Origin: Copromyces sp. CBS 386.78
Lineage: Eukaryota; Ascomycota; Sordariomycetes; Sordariales; Sordariaceae
DNA: 64,000 bases
Reading direction: 5' to 3'
Assembly: GCA_030685235.1 (NCBI GenBank)
Contig: MU839219.1
Span: 50,551 to 114,550 of the forward strand
Positions 14,752 through 26,379 of this stretch are shown here, in pieces. The first letter of the stretch is position 1, and each line of letters starts with the position of its first letter. The notes beneath the pieces were generated by a model, which was not told the DNA's origin, searched no databases, and saw only the letters and a list, made by a program, of their open reading frames with translations. The position numbers and the translations under genes are program-made.

Positions 14752-14763
14752 ATAGGGAAGTAA
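14752..14763 (+). other. Polypurine tract of A
   Basis: A purine run (TAGGGAAGTAA) lies immediately before the 3' LTR, where plus-strand DNA priming occurs in LTR retrotransposons. A' has the less mutated form GGGAGGTAG at the same place. Confidence 0.7.
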
Positions 14764-14992
14764 TATTATAGGATTACTTATAATGGCATATAGCACTAAG
14801 CACTATATAGTCGAGTCCATTGGCTATTGGCTAATAGGATCGCATGTACGCACTAGTGGGCCTCGGTCTGGATCTAGGTACGGCATAGCCTGCCCTATAT
14901 CCAAACCGTACTCCTCCCTCCTCTCCTTCTTCCCTTCCTCATACAACTACGTTTATCCTACCTCACCCCCAACGGTGTCCTACCCCGTGATA
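14764..14992 (+). repeat. 3' LTR of A (229 bp)
   Basis: Same length as the 5' LTR. The inner (left) edge is heavily RIPed (TATTATAGG) while the outer edge keeps CCCCGTGATA. It is followed by the TATTA duplication. Confidence 0.92.
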
Positions 14993-14997
14993 TATTA

Positions 14998-16286
14998 TAA
15001 AGGTTGCTTAATATATTTTAAAATAAAAGTATTACAACGAGCTAAAGTAAGCTACCTTAAGCCTATACTAGTAATTTACATACTATAGACTAATATATTA
15101 GTCGATTACGTTTCCCCCTTACCGGAAAGCTTTTATTTAGGCTAGAAATTTAAATATATCGCTATCGTCGTAGACCGTTTAATAAAAATACGTTACTATA
15201 TCCCGATTATTATTATAAAAGCGGAAGGATTAGCGGACCGTTTTATTAATTATATTTATACCCTTTACAGCCTATGCAATATTATCATTTCCAATTATAA
15301 TTCCTAATTTATATCCTTATTCTAATCTACAATTTATAAACGTTTAATTATTAAGAAATTATTAAATTCCGTTTTCTATTTATAAACTAACATTTAAATA
15401 AAGAGAAACTCTATTCGCACGGGGATAAAACTCTATTCGCACGGGGATCCACTTTGGTTTTCCAAGTATAACTCAAGGAACGCTTGGTATATAAGACTGA
15501 AAATGGTACCAAACTACTCGTTGATTTTTGACGGATTTTTTGACGTAAGTACCGACCTTATAGCCCTACGCGTCATTGAGATATCAATTTTTTGGACTTT
15601 TGAGCTTTGAATTTACTTAATTATTTATTTAGAATAATTTTCTTTCACTCAGGTTTCTTGGGCCACTGAGTATATACGTACTTCAAAGAAGGGCCTATTA
15701 AGTAGAGAAAATAATAATAAAAAATATCATCTAGTTTTTACCTCCGTATGAAATTTTGTAGTATTTTAAAAAGGACTTTGAAGTTGTCTTTTTCCTTCCC
15801 CGTGCGAATAGAGTTTTATCCCCGTGCGAATAGAGTTTCTCTAAATAAAATATATTAACGTAGAAATAGAATAATATTTACGTATTTTCGTGAACTAAGT
15901 ATAGATAAACTAAGTATAATGGTTATTATTAGCGGAATTCGTAGGAAATAATATAATATTATTAATTACAGGCGTAACCCCCTTCTTTAATAATTATAGT
16001 TTTTACCCCCGTATAAATATCGAATCTATAACGGTTATACTATTTGAAAGTTTTTTACCAGTATAGTAAAAAGAATATTTAAAGGCTAGCGAATTATTCG
16101 TTCGCTTTAAAGCTATTTAGGAATATATACGTACTTCTATAAAGAAGATATAGTATAAATACAAGGCCAACATTAATAACAATCGGTCTAATATATTAAA
16201 ATATTATATTAGTAATTTCGTTTTATTTAATACAATTAATTTTAATAATAGTAAGCCGTACGATAAGTTTTACTTACAATAGGAGG
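14998..16286 (+). pseudogene. A' integrase core, interrupted by MITE B1
   Basis: Continuation of A' after element A. The integrase zinc region ends, and the DDE core follows with the same order of residues as A 12990-13830. MITE B1 (15403-15841, TSD to 15849) splits it. The frame then runs to 16286, where element C enters. TAA/TAG stops occur throughout. Confidence 0.8.
15403..15841. mobile_element. MITE B1, hAT-like (439 bp, 45-bp perfect TIRs)
   Basis: The terminal inverted repeats are 45 bp and identical. Each contains the word CTCTATTCGCACGGGGA twice in tandem. An 8-bp TSD, TAAATAAA, lies at 15395-15402 and 15842-15849; removing it restores the A' sequence. Eight-base duplications and lack of coding capacity fit non-autonomous hAT elements. 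B1 keeps CpA/TpG and looks young. B2 (53793-54221) is a relative. Confidence 0.88.
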
Positions 16287-16594
16287 TATCACGGTGCAAA
16301 GGCACAAGGTAGGTAAGAATATACGTAATTGTACGAAGGAGTAAGAGGAAAGGTTCAAGGGTGCGATCCTAGATTGGTCTTTATAGAGGCCAGTCTAGGA
16401 GATCAGTTCTATAGCAATCTTATAAATACTATAAAGCTAGCACGACCTATGTAGCGATAGCGATGATAAGGCTATCGTAGCCTTCTACGAAGGCCGTAAT
16501 GGCCTTATACTATACTCGGAGCCATAGCTTAATCCCTAGCTCCGATAACTGCTAACCATATATTTTAAACTATTATAAAGCTAACCCTATAATA
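16287..16594 (-). repeat. 3' LTR of C (308 bp)
   Basis: It starts TATCACGG and ends CCCTATAATA in plus-strand reading. The outer edge is nearly free of RIP and the inner edge is mutated. The adjacent CTACCCCAGA (minus: TCTGGGGTAG) is the polypurine tract. Confidence 0.92.
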
Positions 16595-16599
16595 CTACC

Positions 16600-19500
16600 C
16601 CAGATTAAAAGAAGCCGTATAGCTGACTAATAATATATAAAACGATTAAAATACTTATTAATCGTTTAGTCTACCCTATAAAAGCCTCTATAACTACTAT
16701 TACTTTACGTAGCAACTTCTTTAATCCTTTATACCCCGTATTTCCCGCTAATATTAACTAATCCGCTCCTACCTCCGCTAATAGCAGTTAGTCCGCTTTT
16801 GGCTACCGGTCTATTATTATTCTACGCCGCTTCTCTATAGCAATTTAGTCTAGCGGCGCCAACTCATTTAAATAGCTTTCGTAGAACTTCCGCACTGCCT
16901 CCGGGTATATTATAACGTTAGCCCATTTTTATTAATTTAGTACGTATAATAGTATTTATAGGACGTAATATTCTTATCGTTTATTCTTTAAATTCTATTT
17001 ATAACCGCCTATACTATTAAAATCCTATTTAATAGAATTTTTTCCGTTATCCGTCCGCTTTATAATCCTCCTTTAGTTTACCTTTACGTCCCCTTCGGTA
17101 TATCCTTCTTAAAATTTTATTTTATTAATATAAAATATAGGACTATACTTTATATTAATTGGGAATTAAAGAATAATTATATAATTACTAGCCTTTAAAA
17201 TTTCGAATAGCCCTTCTCAGAACGGAATTAATTTAGCGTATAGTCTTCCAATTTTAAAATTCTTTATATTTAATAAGACCTTATCCCCAATTTTATATTA
17301 CGGAACGTCCGATCTCTTCCCGTTAGTATTATCCTCGTACTACTTTTATACTTCCTTTATTTTAGTCGTTATATAGTTTAAAACCGTTTTAAACCGGTTA
17401 GCAATTTTAATAGCCTTAAAATATTTATTCTATTAAATTTTTAATATTTTTAGAAGGTATAGCGTAGCGGGCTCGACCCCTATCCAGGGATAGAATTTAT
17501 AATTAGTAAAAAATAGCGAAATTCCCATTATTTTTAAAACTAAATTATTAATAACAAATTCCGTTATTAATAATTAATCGACTTAATTATTTTATACCTA
17601 ATTAATAAAAGTTCGCAAATATCTTTCTATTTCTATATTAATATATTCCGTTTACCTATTCGTAATTAAGTAAAAAATAGAAGAGGGTATAAAATTAATT
17701 TTTAATTTCGTTAATAACGTTTTTTAAAATTGCAAAATAAATTAGGAACCCCAATTAAATATAATAATATTAAATAAATTATAAATACTATAGACCCGCT
17801 CTATAAAGTAGTCTACTAATTCTTCTACGGTTAACCCTACTATAGGGATAAAATATTATATTTTTATTAATTTATTAATAATTACTACAACGTATTAAAA
17901 TACTTATCCGCAGCGTTCGTAAGGCGTTAATAATATAATATAATTAATAGAAATATCTTTTTATAAAGCGAAAAGTATTAATAATAATTTTAGAAACCTA
18001 TATAGCACGTACTATAATAACTTTATTTTTATATATATTAAATAGGTTTTATAATAGGTTTTTACTACGTTATATATTCTTAACTAAAAGAAAAATTAGA
18101 AGAGAAAGCTATATATCTTCTCCCTCCCTAGGTACCCCGCTCCTAGTATATCGTAAGTACGGCGGATTAATTAGTAGTAAACTTTAACGTTTCTAGGGTT
18201 AAGGAGAACCGAACCGTAGTAATAAATCCGGCCTTATATAATATAATATTCTACGAACGAAAGTTTTTTAAAATTCCTTTTAACCTTTCTTAACTACGTT
18301 CTCTTTATTAAGTCTATTAAATAGGCGAATACGTCCTAAAAAAAAGTTAATTTTTTATAAGTCTCCGTTACTAAGTCGTTTATTAACGTTTTATTTATAA
18401 TTTTTAAATTGTAAAGGTAAATTATTCCGACGAAAATATCCGGATCCCCTTTATTTTTTAAAATATAAAAATTATTAATAAAAATATCCTTCTTTAATAA
18501 GACCTTATTCCTTACTAGGAGGCATTTATCGCCTTCGTATTTTAGGATATCCTCCGGTTTACGGTTTAATATATTAGGACGGACTTATAGCGAGCCCGGT
18601 CGGTCTTAGATAATGAAATTAAAGCGGGAGAAAAATTATACTTATTTTATATATTATAATATTAATTATTTATTAATTGTAAACAATTTTAATCCTTTAT
18701 AGTTTATTAAAACTTCGAACGGCTGTTATATTCCTTCTAATTTTAGCTTCTACTCTTTTAGTGCTTTGATAATAACGAATAATTTTTTATTATAAATGTT
18801 ATAATTATACTCCGTTAATGAGTATTATTAATTAAAATAAATTACCGGCTATAATACCCCGTTTTCGTCGTATTAAGAGAAAATGCCGCTATAGGCCTAA
18901 TTTAAAGTATCCGTCTCTACGACTATTTACTTAAATTAATTATAAATACGTAATATTGGTCTGCTAATAAAAATTCGTTTAAACGCGTTGAAAGAGTGTT
19001 AATATTAGTCTTCCTATTTCTAATCCTTAATATTTTTTTTTATTAATTCGTATAATAGTCCTGCTAAGATAGAGAAATATTTAATAAACCGCTAATAGAA
19101 ATTAGCGAATCTTAAGAAATACTAGAGCGCCCTCTTAATATTTAGAACCTTTTACGAAGTAATTACTATTACCTTTTCTAAATTTATTTTAATACTTTTA
19201 AGGATAATAATAAGCTTTAAATATTTAGTCCGTTTTATATAGAAGTCGTATTTATTAATATCGATTTATAGGCTTACGTTTATTATTTTCCGTAGGACTT
19301 CGCTAACGTACCTTATATAATCTTCTTCGTTCTCTAAATAAACGAAGATATTATTAAAGTAAATAGTAGTGTATATATCGAAGATATTATATAAAACGTC
19401 GTTAATATAATTCTAGAACGTCCCTAGTACTCCTTATAAATTAAATAAGTATATTAAGGATTCGAAAAGCTTAAAGCGGATAATAAATATAATAAATTAT

Positions 19501-21250
19501 TTGTAGCCCTCTTTTACCCGTATCCTATTAAATGTACTAATAATATCGAATTTAATAAAGATCTTCGCTTTATAAATAATATTAAAGGTTTTTTTAATTA
19601 ATGGAATTAGATATTATATTTTTAAAGTAATGTTATTAATATTACGGTAATTAATATAAATACGGATTCCCCCGCCTAGCTTCTATATTAATAGGATAGG
19701 CGAAATAGTAACGGATTAGGAAGGACGGATGAATTTCTTTTTAAAATTCTCGTTAATTTATTTCTTAATAACGGTAATTTCGATAAATAATATTAATTTA
19801 AGCCTAGCATATAGTAATTGCTCTCCTAGTTTAAATTCGATTTTATGATTGTATAAATAGTATAGGGGCATTTTATCGACTAACGTAAGAAGAAAAGCGT
19901 CGATATATAATTAATAATAATTTATTAATATCCTTTTTATTTCTTCCTTAGTCTTCTAAAGCTTATTTATTTTATTAAAGAATTTTTAAACGTTTTCTTC
20001 TATTACTTTTACTAAGTAAATGTAACGGATAATTTTTTTATAGAACGGTATATCTTTAATTAAATCCCTTATTAAAATAATAAATTTAGCGATTATTATT
20101 ACCTCTTTTTCTGTTTTAAATCCGTATTTACTAACTATATTATTAATAAAGGAATGGAGGGAACGTAGAAAATCGTCCTTATATTTTTCCCTTCGCCCTT
20201 CGATAATATTTTCTACAATTTCGTATATAAGATCTATTTCCCGGAATTTTAAAACGGTAATTAGCCTCTCTAATTAAGTATAATTAATAATATATAGTTA
20301 AAATCAGTCTTTTTCGTAAATAAAGTTAAAGGTGGCGGCGTTGAATTCTTTAATATTAGTAAGGTTTATACTATTTTTAATATATTTACTTATCCGAATA
20401 TTAGTATAGTACCTACTTATTAATATACGTTTGCTATTAAATTTAATATATAATTCGTATAATATATTCTATTTAATTAGTACGAAGACGGTAGCAGTAC
20501 TTATAATACCTTATACTTTTGTACTTACGTAATATATAATAAGAATTTACAATAAAACTATTAATAGTATTTTAATAAGAGAATTGGAAGTCCGCTCTTC
20601 AAATCCTTCGTCCATAAATTAAGAAGCTTTAATGAATTAATCTTCGATTTCTTCGTATTAAACTGCCTCTTTACGGAAATAGTTTTTAAAAACGTAAGGA
20701 GGAGAGGAAGGGAATTTAGAATTATTTTAGGGAAATGCCTTCTTATAAATGTAAGTAGTTATAATAGAAACGGAGTTAAAAAAAGTTCGGAATACTTCTA
20801 TTTAATTATTAAAGAACCCTATTAATAAATAACAGTTCTTATAACCTAAGTAATTAAAACGTATACTACCTTTCTTATAATTAATATATAATTTATAGAA
20901 TTTTATTTAAGGGAACCCTAAAATAATTGAATATTTATTAGAAAAGTCGTAAATTAAAAAAGTAATAACCTTTTTATAATAACCTATCTGCAACCTTCTT
21001 ATTATTCTTTCGTTAATTATACCTTTAATATTTCTATTTATAAATACGAATTTTTTAGAACGAAGAAAGTAAAAACGGGGAAAATTATACTTCGTAATAA
21101 AAGAACGGTTAATAAATATAAACGTAGAATATCTATTATTAATAAGGGAAATATAATAGTCTTTACGTATATTAATAATTACGTACGTAGATAATAAAAT
21201 TAAATTTAGAGTAATATTATTTAGTAATTAAATTTGTACTTTTTCTAAAT
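16600..21250 (-). pseudogene. C pol remnant
   Basis: Read on the minus strand, the RT box Tyr-Phe-Asn-Asn (family YxDD) is at 19350-19361, within a recognisable palm. RNase H lies to its left, and the integrase region lies at about 17000-18300. The protease should lie right of 20000 but I could not fix its catalytic triad. Stops are TAA/TAG. The same domain order is seen in F over 53530-55286, which aligns with 16600-17935 here. Confidence 0.7.
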
Positions 21251-22950
21251 CTATTGAAAGATCCTGTTATTTTTATAATATAATTACCCGGCTCGGTTTC
21301 TACGCGCGATTAAGCGTAGAGGCTAAGTATTTTCTAATTTATTATAATATTTACCGCCCGCGGCCAGTTTAATTACGGGGATTATAATTATATTAGCGGC
21401 TCTTATTGAACGGACTTCGGTAGGTTCTTATCCGGTACTACTATTACTATACCTACCCTTACCCTTCTTCTTTTTACCGGTCGATTTACTATTAATATAA
21501 AATTTATTATTTTAATTAATAAATCCGAAGTAATTATAGGCGATATAACCTTACTAATTATAATAGTAATAAAAACCCTTCTCCTTTCGTTCTTTAAAAA
21601 CCTCAGGGTTAAATATAATAGAGAAATTTATATAATTAATATCTATTTAATTTCTTCTCTAATTTACAGGTTTATCAGTTATAATAGGAGGGGCCGCTAT
21701 AGCGTTTTTAGAAGAGGAGTTTAAATCTTTAAAAATACCCGCGACTATTTTATTATAATAATTAGCGTCCTTTAATTTCCGGTTAACCTTCTTTACGAAC
21801 TTTAATTATATAATATAATTATTATCTTCGGGGAAATCCCAAATAATTAAAATATTTCGAAACCGTTTATTAAATTTATTACGAAGGTAATAAACCTTTA
21901 TTACGTCGTTAAACCCGTATTTATTTATAAACTTAGTAAATTCGATTTTAAAATATAGGAAAGGAATATTACTTTAATAGAAATTAATAAGGCGTCTATT
22001 AATATTTAATTTAATATTAATATTATTATATTAATTTATAAAGTACGTAAAGAAAGTTTTACCAATCGTTTATAATTATTTTTTAAATTCTTTAAAGAAT
22101 TTTATAAATTTCTTTAAGCTATTGTTTAATATTAAACGTAGGTTTAGTCTTAGCCGGAATATTATATATACAATTTTAACCTATTCCGTAGGGAAATAGA
22201 AGGAGTCGAATTCCTATATAGTCTTAATTTAATTCTGCTATAATTAAAAAACGTCATAGTATTTAATATTATTTTTATCCTCCTTAATAAAGATTGGAGG
22301 GTCTTCGATAATATATTTAAGGGGTTGGGAAATGGTTATTATAGTTTCTTCGGGAGCGTTAGAAATTTCTAATATATTAAAGGGGGCCGTAGCGGATATA
22401 ATTGTAATCCGCTATTATAGAATTATAATTATATATTATATTACGTTTCGTTATTCTATTATAGTATTATAATTTATAATAACCGTTATAAACGCCCTTC
22501 TTAATAGTTCGATAATAGATTTGAAAGCTAGTTATCGGGCGATAGTTCTAATAAAGATTTCGTAATTTCGAAAAATTAAATATAGCTGAATATCTTTTAT
22601 AAGGCTATTTATAAAATCCCGGATACTACGAATAATATTAATGAATTGAAGAAGGGTTATCCAATAAACTTTAATATTAGGAATTAAATCTTCGGTAAAA
22701 ACGTTAAAAAGTTCTTTAAAATCGAATAAGTCGGGGGAACCGTTTATTAATAAGTTAATTCTTTATCCCGTTTCCTAAGGACTTAGAGCGATGTAATCCG
22801 GTAGCGAAATATTATTGCTATTATCGTTATTATCGCTAGAGTAATAATCGTAATTATTATTATTTTCCGCGAGGAAATTAATGTATAATATAAAGGGGAT
22901 TATTGCAATAGAAAGGCGTAATTAAAGGGGATTACCGCAATATAAAAGTA
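21250..22950 (-). pseudogene. C gag remnant
   Basis: This stretch lies between the right LTR and pol on the minus strand and has RIP stops. It is placed as gag by position. A knuckle-like cluster near 21490-21560 has too many Cys-to-Tyr changes to define. Confidence 0.5.
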
Positions 22951-23152
22951 TAATTGTAATAATTAGACTACTACTTTTAGGGTCCGGTCCTAACGAGTCT
23001 ACAGTTTAACGAGGCGATTCTATATATTAGGGTCCGCGACTCCTACGAGGCGATTCCGGTATAATTCTAAACTGCGCAACTTTTCGCTACGCAATTCTAG
23101 GGGTCGAAAAGAGATATACGTATAAATGCGATAATTTAAAGGTGCAATTAAC

Positions 23153-23460
23153 TATTATAGTATAAAGGTATAAAGTAAGTAAGAATATATGTAATTATAC
23201 GAAGGAGTAAGAGGAAAGGTTTAAGGGTACGATTTTAGATTGGTCTTTATAGAGGCTAGTTTGGGAGATTAGTTTTGTAGTAATCTCATAAGTGCTATAG
23301 AGCTAGCATGACCTATGTAGCGATAGCGATAATGAGGCTATTGTAACCTTCTATAAAGGCCGTAATGGCCTTATGCTATACTCGGAGCTATGGCCTGATC
23401 CCTGGCTCCGATAGCTGCCAACCATATGCTTTGAACTATTACAAGGCTAACCCTGTGATA
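23153..23460 (-). repeat. 5' LTR of C (308 bp)
   Basis: Same length as the left LTR. The inner (left) edge TATTATAG is RIPed and the outer edge CCCTGTGATA is spared. It is followed by GGAGG. Confidence 0.92.
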
Positions 23461-23465
23461 GGAGG

Positions 23466-24350
23466 GCCCTTTTAAAGTAGATTAGGTATAATTTTATAAT
23501 ATTAAATTAATTTTACCTGCTAATATAAAATATTCGCTAATATTCTACGTCTTTATAATTAAATTTTATTATAAGGGTTTCTTTAGTTAAGTAAAATTTT
23601 AAAGCAACCTACGGGCTAACGAAGGTAGAATTATAATTAAAATAAATAATTATAAAGAGGTAGCAGAGTAGGAATTTAATAAGTTATTAAATTATTTTTA
23701 GCGAGGGGGTAATTATTATTAATTTATACCGTAAAATAGAAATATTACAACCTTACCGACGAACCCTTCGATAACGTTAAAGGAATAAAGGATTTTATTA
23801 TTATATTTTACGGTAATTATTTAAACGCCCCTATCCTACTAGTAATTTAAAATTAATTAAAAATTAAAACTATACTTTACAAACGGACTCTAAAGTAGAA
23901 AGCCCTAATACCCTAAATACGCTATACGGCGCCCCCCGCCCTGCCCCCGAAACGTTCTAAGCGTATTACCGATTTAAAGGAGTAAATTAATACCGCTGTA
24001 ACGGATATTACAGCTAGCCGGGAAGTACGAAAGTCTACGATCGAAATTGTAAGCCGGGAGTTCGACCCTTTATCCGAAGAGGATATAAAAAAGATAGACG
24101 AATTCTTTTATAAGGTATTTGGGAGATTAGCGGAGGTTTAGTAGGGCAAACGGCCGTTAATTAGGAACGTAGAAGTATAATTAGAAGTTAGGACTTATTA
24201 GTAAGGTAATAATAATAACGTAGCCGCCTAATTGCAAATTAGTATTTATTTACGGATTAAGGAATTAAAAGACGGGGATTAAAGTAAGATTCTATTATTT
24301 TATATATATATATATTAAATAGATCGTTTGAAGTTTTGTAAGCTTCTTTT
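23466..24350 (+). pseudogene. A' pol C-terminus: integrase tail, chromodomain, conserved C-terminal extension
   Basis: This aligns with A 13815-14735. The integrase tail (ending about 23640), the chromodomain-like segment and the C-terminal extension are all present. The extension keeps the core SREFDPLSEED and KRP as in A, so that tail is a genuine part of this family's Pol. The polypurine tract GGGAGGTAG sits at 24354-24362, beside the LTR. Confidence 0.78.
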
Positions 24351-24362
24351 GTAGGGAGGTAG

Positions 24363-24488
24363 TATTATAGGATTACTTATAATAGTACTAAGTATTGCGT
24401 ATACGACTAGGTATAGCTAGTCGAATCTATTGGCCATTGGCTAATAGGGTTGTACGCACGTATTAGTAGGCCTCGGTTTGGATTTAGG
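24363..24488 (+). repeat. Truncated 3' LTR of A'
   Basis: It matches the first part of the A LTR, with some local rearrangement near 24390-24420, up to GGATTTAGG. From there the LTR sequence is replaced by TTAGGG repeats. Confidence 0.8.
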
Positions 24489-24510
24489 GTTAGGGTTATG
24501 GTTAGGGTTA
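24484..24510 (+). repeat. Interstitial telomere-type repeat
   Basis: Two TTAGGG units, one TTATGG variant, one more TTAGGG and a final TTA lie exactly at the junction of the broken A' LTR and the LINE L2. TTAGGG is the usual telomere unit of filamentous ascomycetes. The tract is internal here. Confidence 0.85.
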
Positions 24511-25690
24511 ACGACAACCGCAGCGATAACGTTAAGCCGTCGCTACCGATAATAATCAACGGAAGTGCGAGTAGGTTCGAAAATAGCGTTTACAACCCCC
24601 TCGGAGGTATTTCAAAATATAATAACCCTAATACTATATTTACTATAAAGACTTCGGAAGAAACGGAGGAAGATAATAAAATTATAAAGAAATTTATTGC
24701 TATCGCGAATAAAACTATAGACTACGCTGTTGTAACGACCGACAACCGTCGCTAGATTTAAAAATTCCTTTTTAAATTCGCAAAAACTTTTATAAAGAAA
24801 AGTAAGTTTATGATATTTGAGGTAAATAAGGCCGGCGAAACCTAATTTATTATTCGGAAGGATTTTAATAATTTAAAGAAATATATTTTAAAGGAATTAA
24901 AGAAGGATTTTTAAAAAGCGCCGAAAAAATAGGCTAATATTATCCGGAAGTCGCCGAATAAAATCAACGCTACTTTCAATTATTTATTTATTATTATTAT
25001 TAAGAAATTTATCCTTTCTAATTACGACTACTAATTTATTATTAAAGGGGTTTAAATTACTATTAAGTTTATTATATATTCGAATAATAATATAAAATAG
25101 GCCGTCGAAAATATTTTAAAGGAAAGTTTGTATAGAGTAATCCGTATGGCTATTAGGATAGTAACGAACGGAGATCATATAATTATTTTTAATAAATTAA
25201 TTAAAGATTAATATTAGAAATATTAAATTTAAATTAAAAAGGTTTTTAAATAAGAGGCTGTTATATTTTTAAGTACTATAGCCGTTTTGGTTAAGGGAAT
25301 CCTATAGGTTAGTATTAATAAGAAATAACCCGAATTGATTATATAGGAAATAAAGGGGAGGAATAAGGAGGTAGAGATTATTAGGGCTAAATTTTAAAAA
25401 AGATGTAAAGGGGAGGAGAGAGGAATACGTTTAGTAAAAATTGCGATTGCGAGGGCTGTAAATTTTTTTTAAGAAAACTTTTTTTTTTAGGATGGCGGCG
25501 TATATATATACGAATTGTTTTAAACTACGGCCTCCGCCTAATAATATTTTAAATATTAGTATTTTAAATATATAGCGAAGTTCTATCGTTAGGAGGACGC
25601 TTATAGCCGTTGTAGTAAGGTTAAATATAATAGGTTATATATAAGAGAAGTAAATTGCCTTTCGAATAAAGATAATTCCTTAATTCTTTA
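24511..25690 (+). pseudogene. L2 ORF1 remnant
   Basis: The reading frame from 24511 matches L1 ORF1 from codon 3 onward and stays open to 24755; the ATG at 24450 is in the LTR and incidental. Shared cores include KPSLPI and RFENS. Near 25600-25650 a Cys-x2-Cys motif and a later Cys suggest an eroded zinc-knuckle segment. ORF1 would coat the LINE RNA. Confidence 0.6.
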
Positions 25691-25729
25691 TAAATTGTAT
25701 AGGAAGTTAGGGTATTTTACTTTCGATAA

Positions 25730-26346
25730 GAGAATCCCTCGGCGGGCAGTGCCACTTTCTTATACGGGCAGTGCTATACTAATCCCTAACCTTATAAAAT
25801 AATAGTTCCTTAGCGGTTATAACGTTGAACTTGGCGATTTGCAACTATTGTATAATTAGCGATTTGTAGCCATCGTGAGATTGCGCGATTTCTTTACAGC
25901 AACCGTTAACTATTAAGTATAATAAAACTTCATAACTCTAGCAAAACGCATTATATCAATACGATTTTAATATTATCTAGTTAGTATTATTAGCGCGGGG
26001 GGGGTCTTAGCTAGGGGATAGGAAATATAGGTACGCCGTAAAACGTACTATCTTTCGGTCGCTATTAACGGATATTCTATTACTATAGTTAGGTATTTAG
26101 AAAGGGATTCGATTAAAGTACGCAGAATAAGCCGTATTAAATTCCTTTTTTTAGTATTTTATTTATTAAGGTAAAAAGCAACGGCGATAGCGACGTTATC
26201 TTAATACTACGGTAAATAACCATCACTTTATAGGGTTAAGGATTAGTATAGCACAGCCCGTGTAGGGATCCCTATATAAGGTTCCCTATACGGGCTGTTA
26301 GGCACTGCCCGCATAGGAAAGTGGCACTGCCCGCCGAGGAAGTCTC
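25730..26346. mobile_element. hAT-like MITE in L2 (617 bp)
   Basis: The terminal inverted repeats run about 45 bp and differ only at a few, mostly transitional, positions. They start GAGA and contain two copies of the word CGGGCAGTGC. The 8-bp TSD TTCGATAA (25722-25729 and 26347-26354) restores the LINE when one copy is removed. There is no coding frame. The interior shares a 230-bp segment with 56010-56240 in element G. Confidence 0.82.
26254..26297. repeat. Hairpin near the right end of the hAT-like MITE
   Basis: CAGCCCGTGTAGGGA and its reverse complement (one G/A difference) flank a 14-base loop. It may be a transposase-binding subterminal structure; this is inferred only from the palindrome. 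Confidence 0.7.
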
Positions 26347-26379
26347 TTCGATAAAAAGCGATGTCCGTTCGTAAAAATA

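Larger units (their letters stand above)
7695..14992 (+). mobile_element. A: complete Ty3/gypsy (chromovirus-type) retrotransposon, RIP-inactivated
   Basis: The element is 7,298 bp with two 229-bp LTRs and a 5-bp TSD, TATTA, at 7690-7694 and 14993-14997. The target is the integrase region of its relative A'. The order gag, protease, RT, RNase H, integrase and chromodomain is that of Ty3/gypsy chromoviruses. The LTR termini read TATCAC...GTGATA, which are RIP forms of the usual TG...CA ends. The LTRs differ at about 25 positions, all but one of them transitions, so the divergence reflects RIP more than age. Every coding domain contains TAA/TAG stops. Confidence 0.92.
16287..23460 (-). mobile_element. 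C: complete Ty3/gypsy retrotransposon, minus strand
   Basis: It is 7,174 bp with 308-bp LTRs at each end and TSD GGAGG (16282-16286 and 23461-23465). It is inserted in A' pol. On the minus strand the order is gag (right), RT, RNase H, integrase (left), then a polypurine tract beside the left LTR. Its LTR termini are the same type as in A and D. F (53291 onward) is a diverged relative. All coding parts carry RIP stops. Confidence 0.9.
4476..24488 (+). mobile_element. A': old Ty3/gypsy element in four pieces
   Basis: A' is a copy of the same family as A, split by later insertions. Its pieces are 4476-7694 (end of gag to integrase zinc region), 14998-15402, 15850-16286 and 23466-24488 (end of pol, polypurine tract, partial 3' LTR). 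Joined in order they align along A without gaps of note. The 5' LTR and most of gag are missing: the element starts abruptly next to L1. The 3' LTR stops at about base 126 of 229 and runs into TTAGGG repeats. A' is the oldest layer in the left third of the window. Confidence 0.85.

Noticed and set aside
24484..24510. A real chromosome end
   Set aside because: Only about four units and sequence continues for 39 kb on the right; interstitial.
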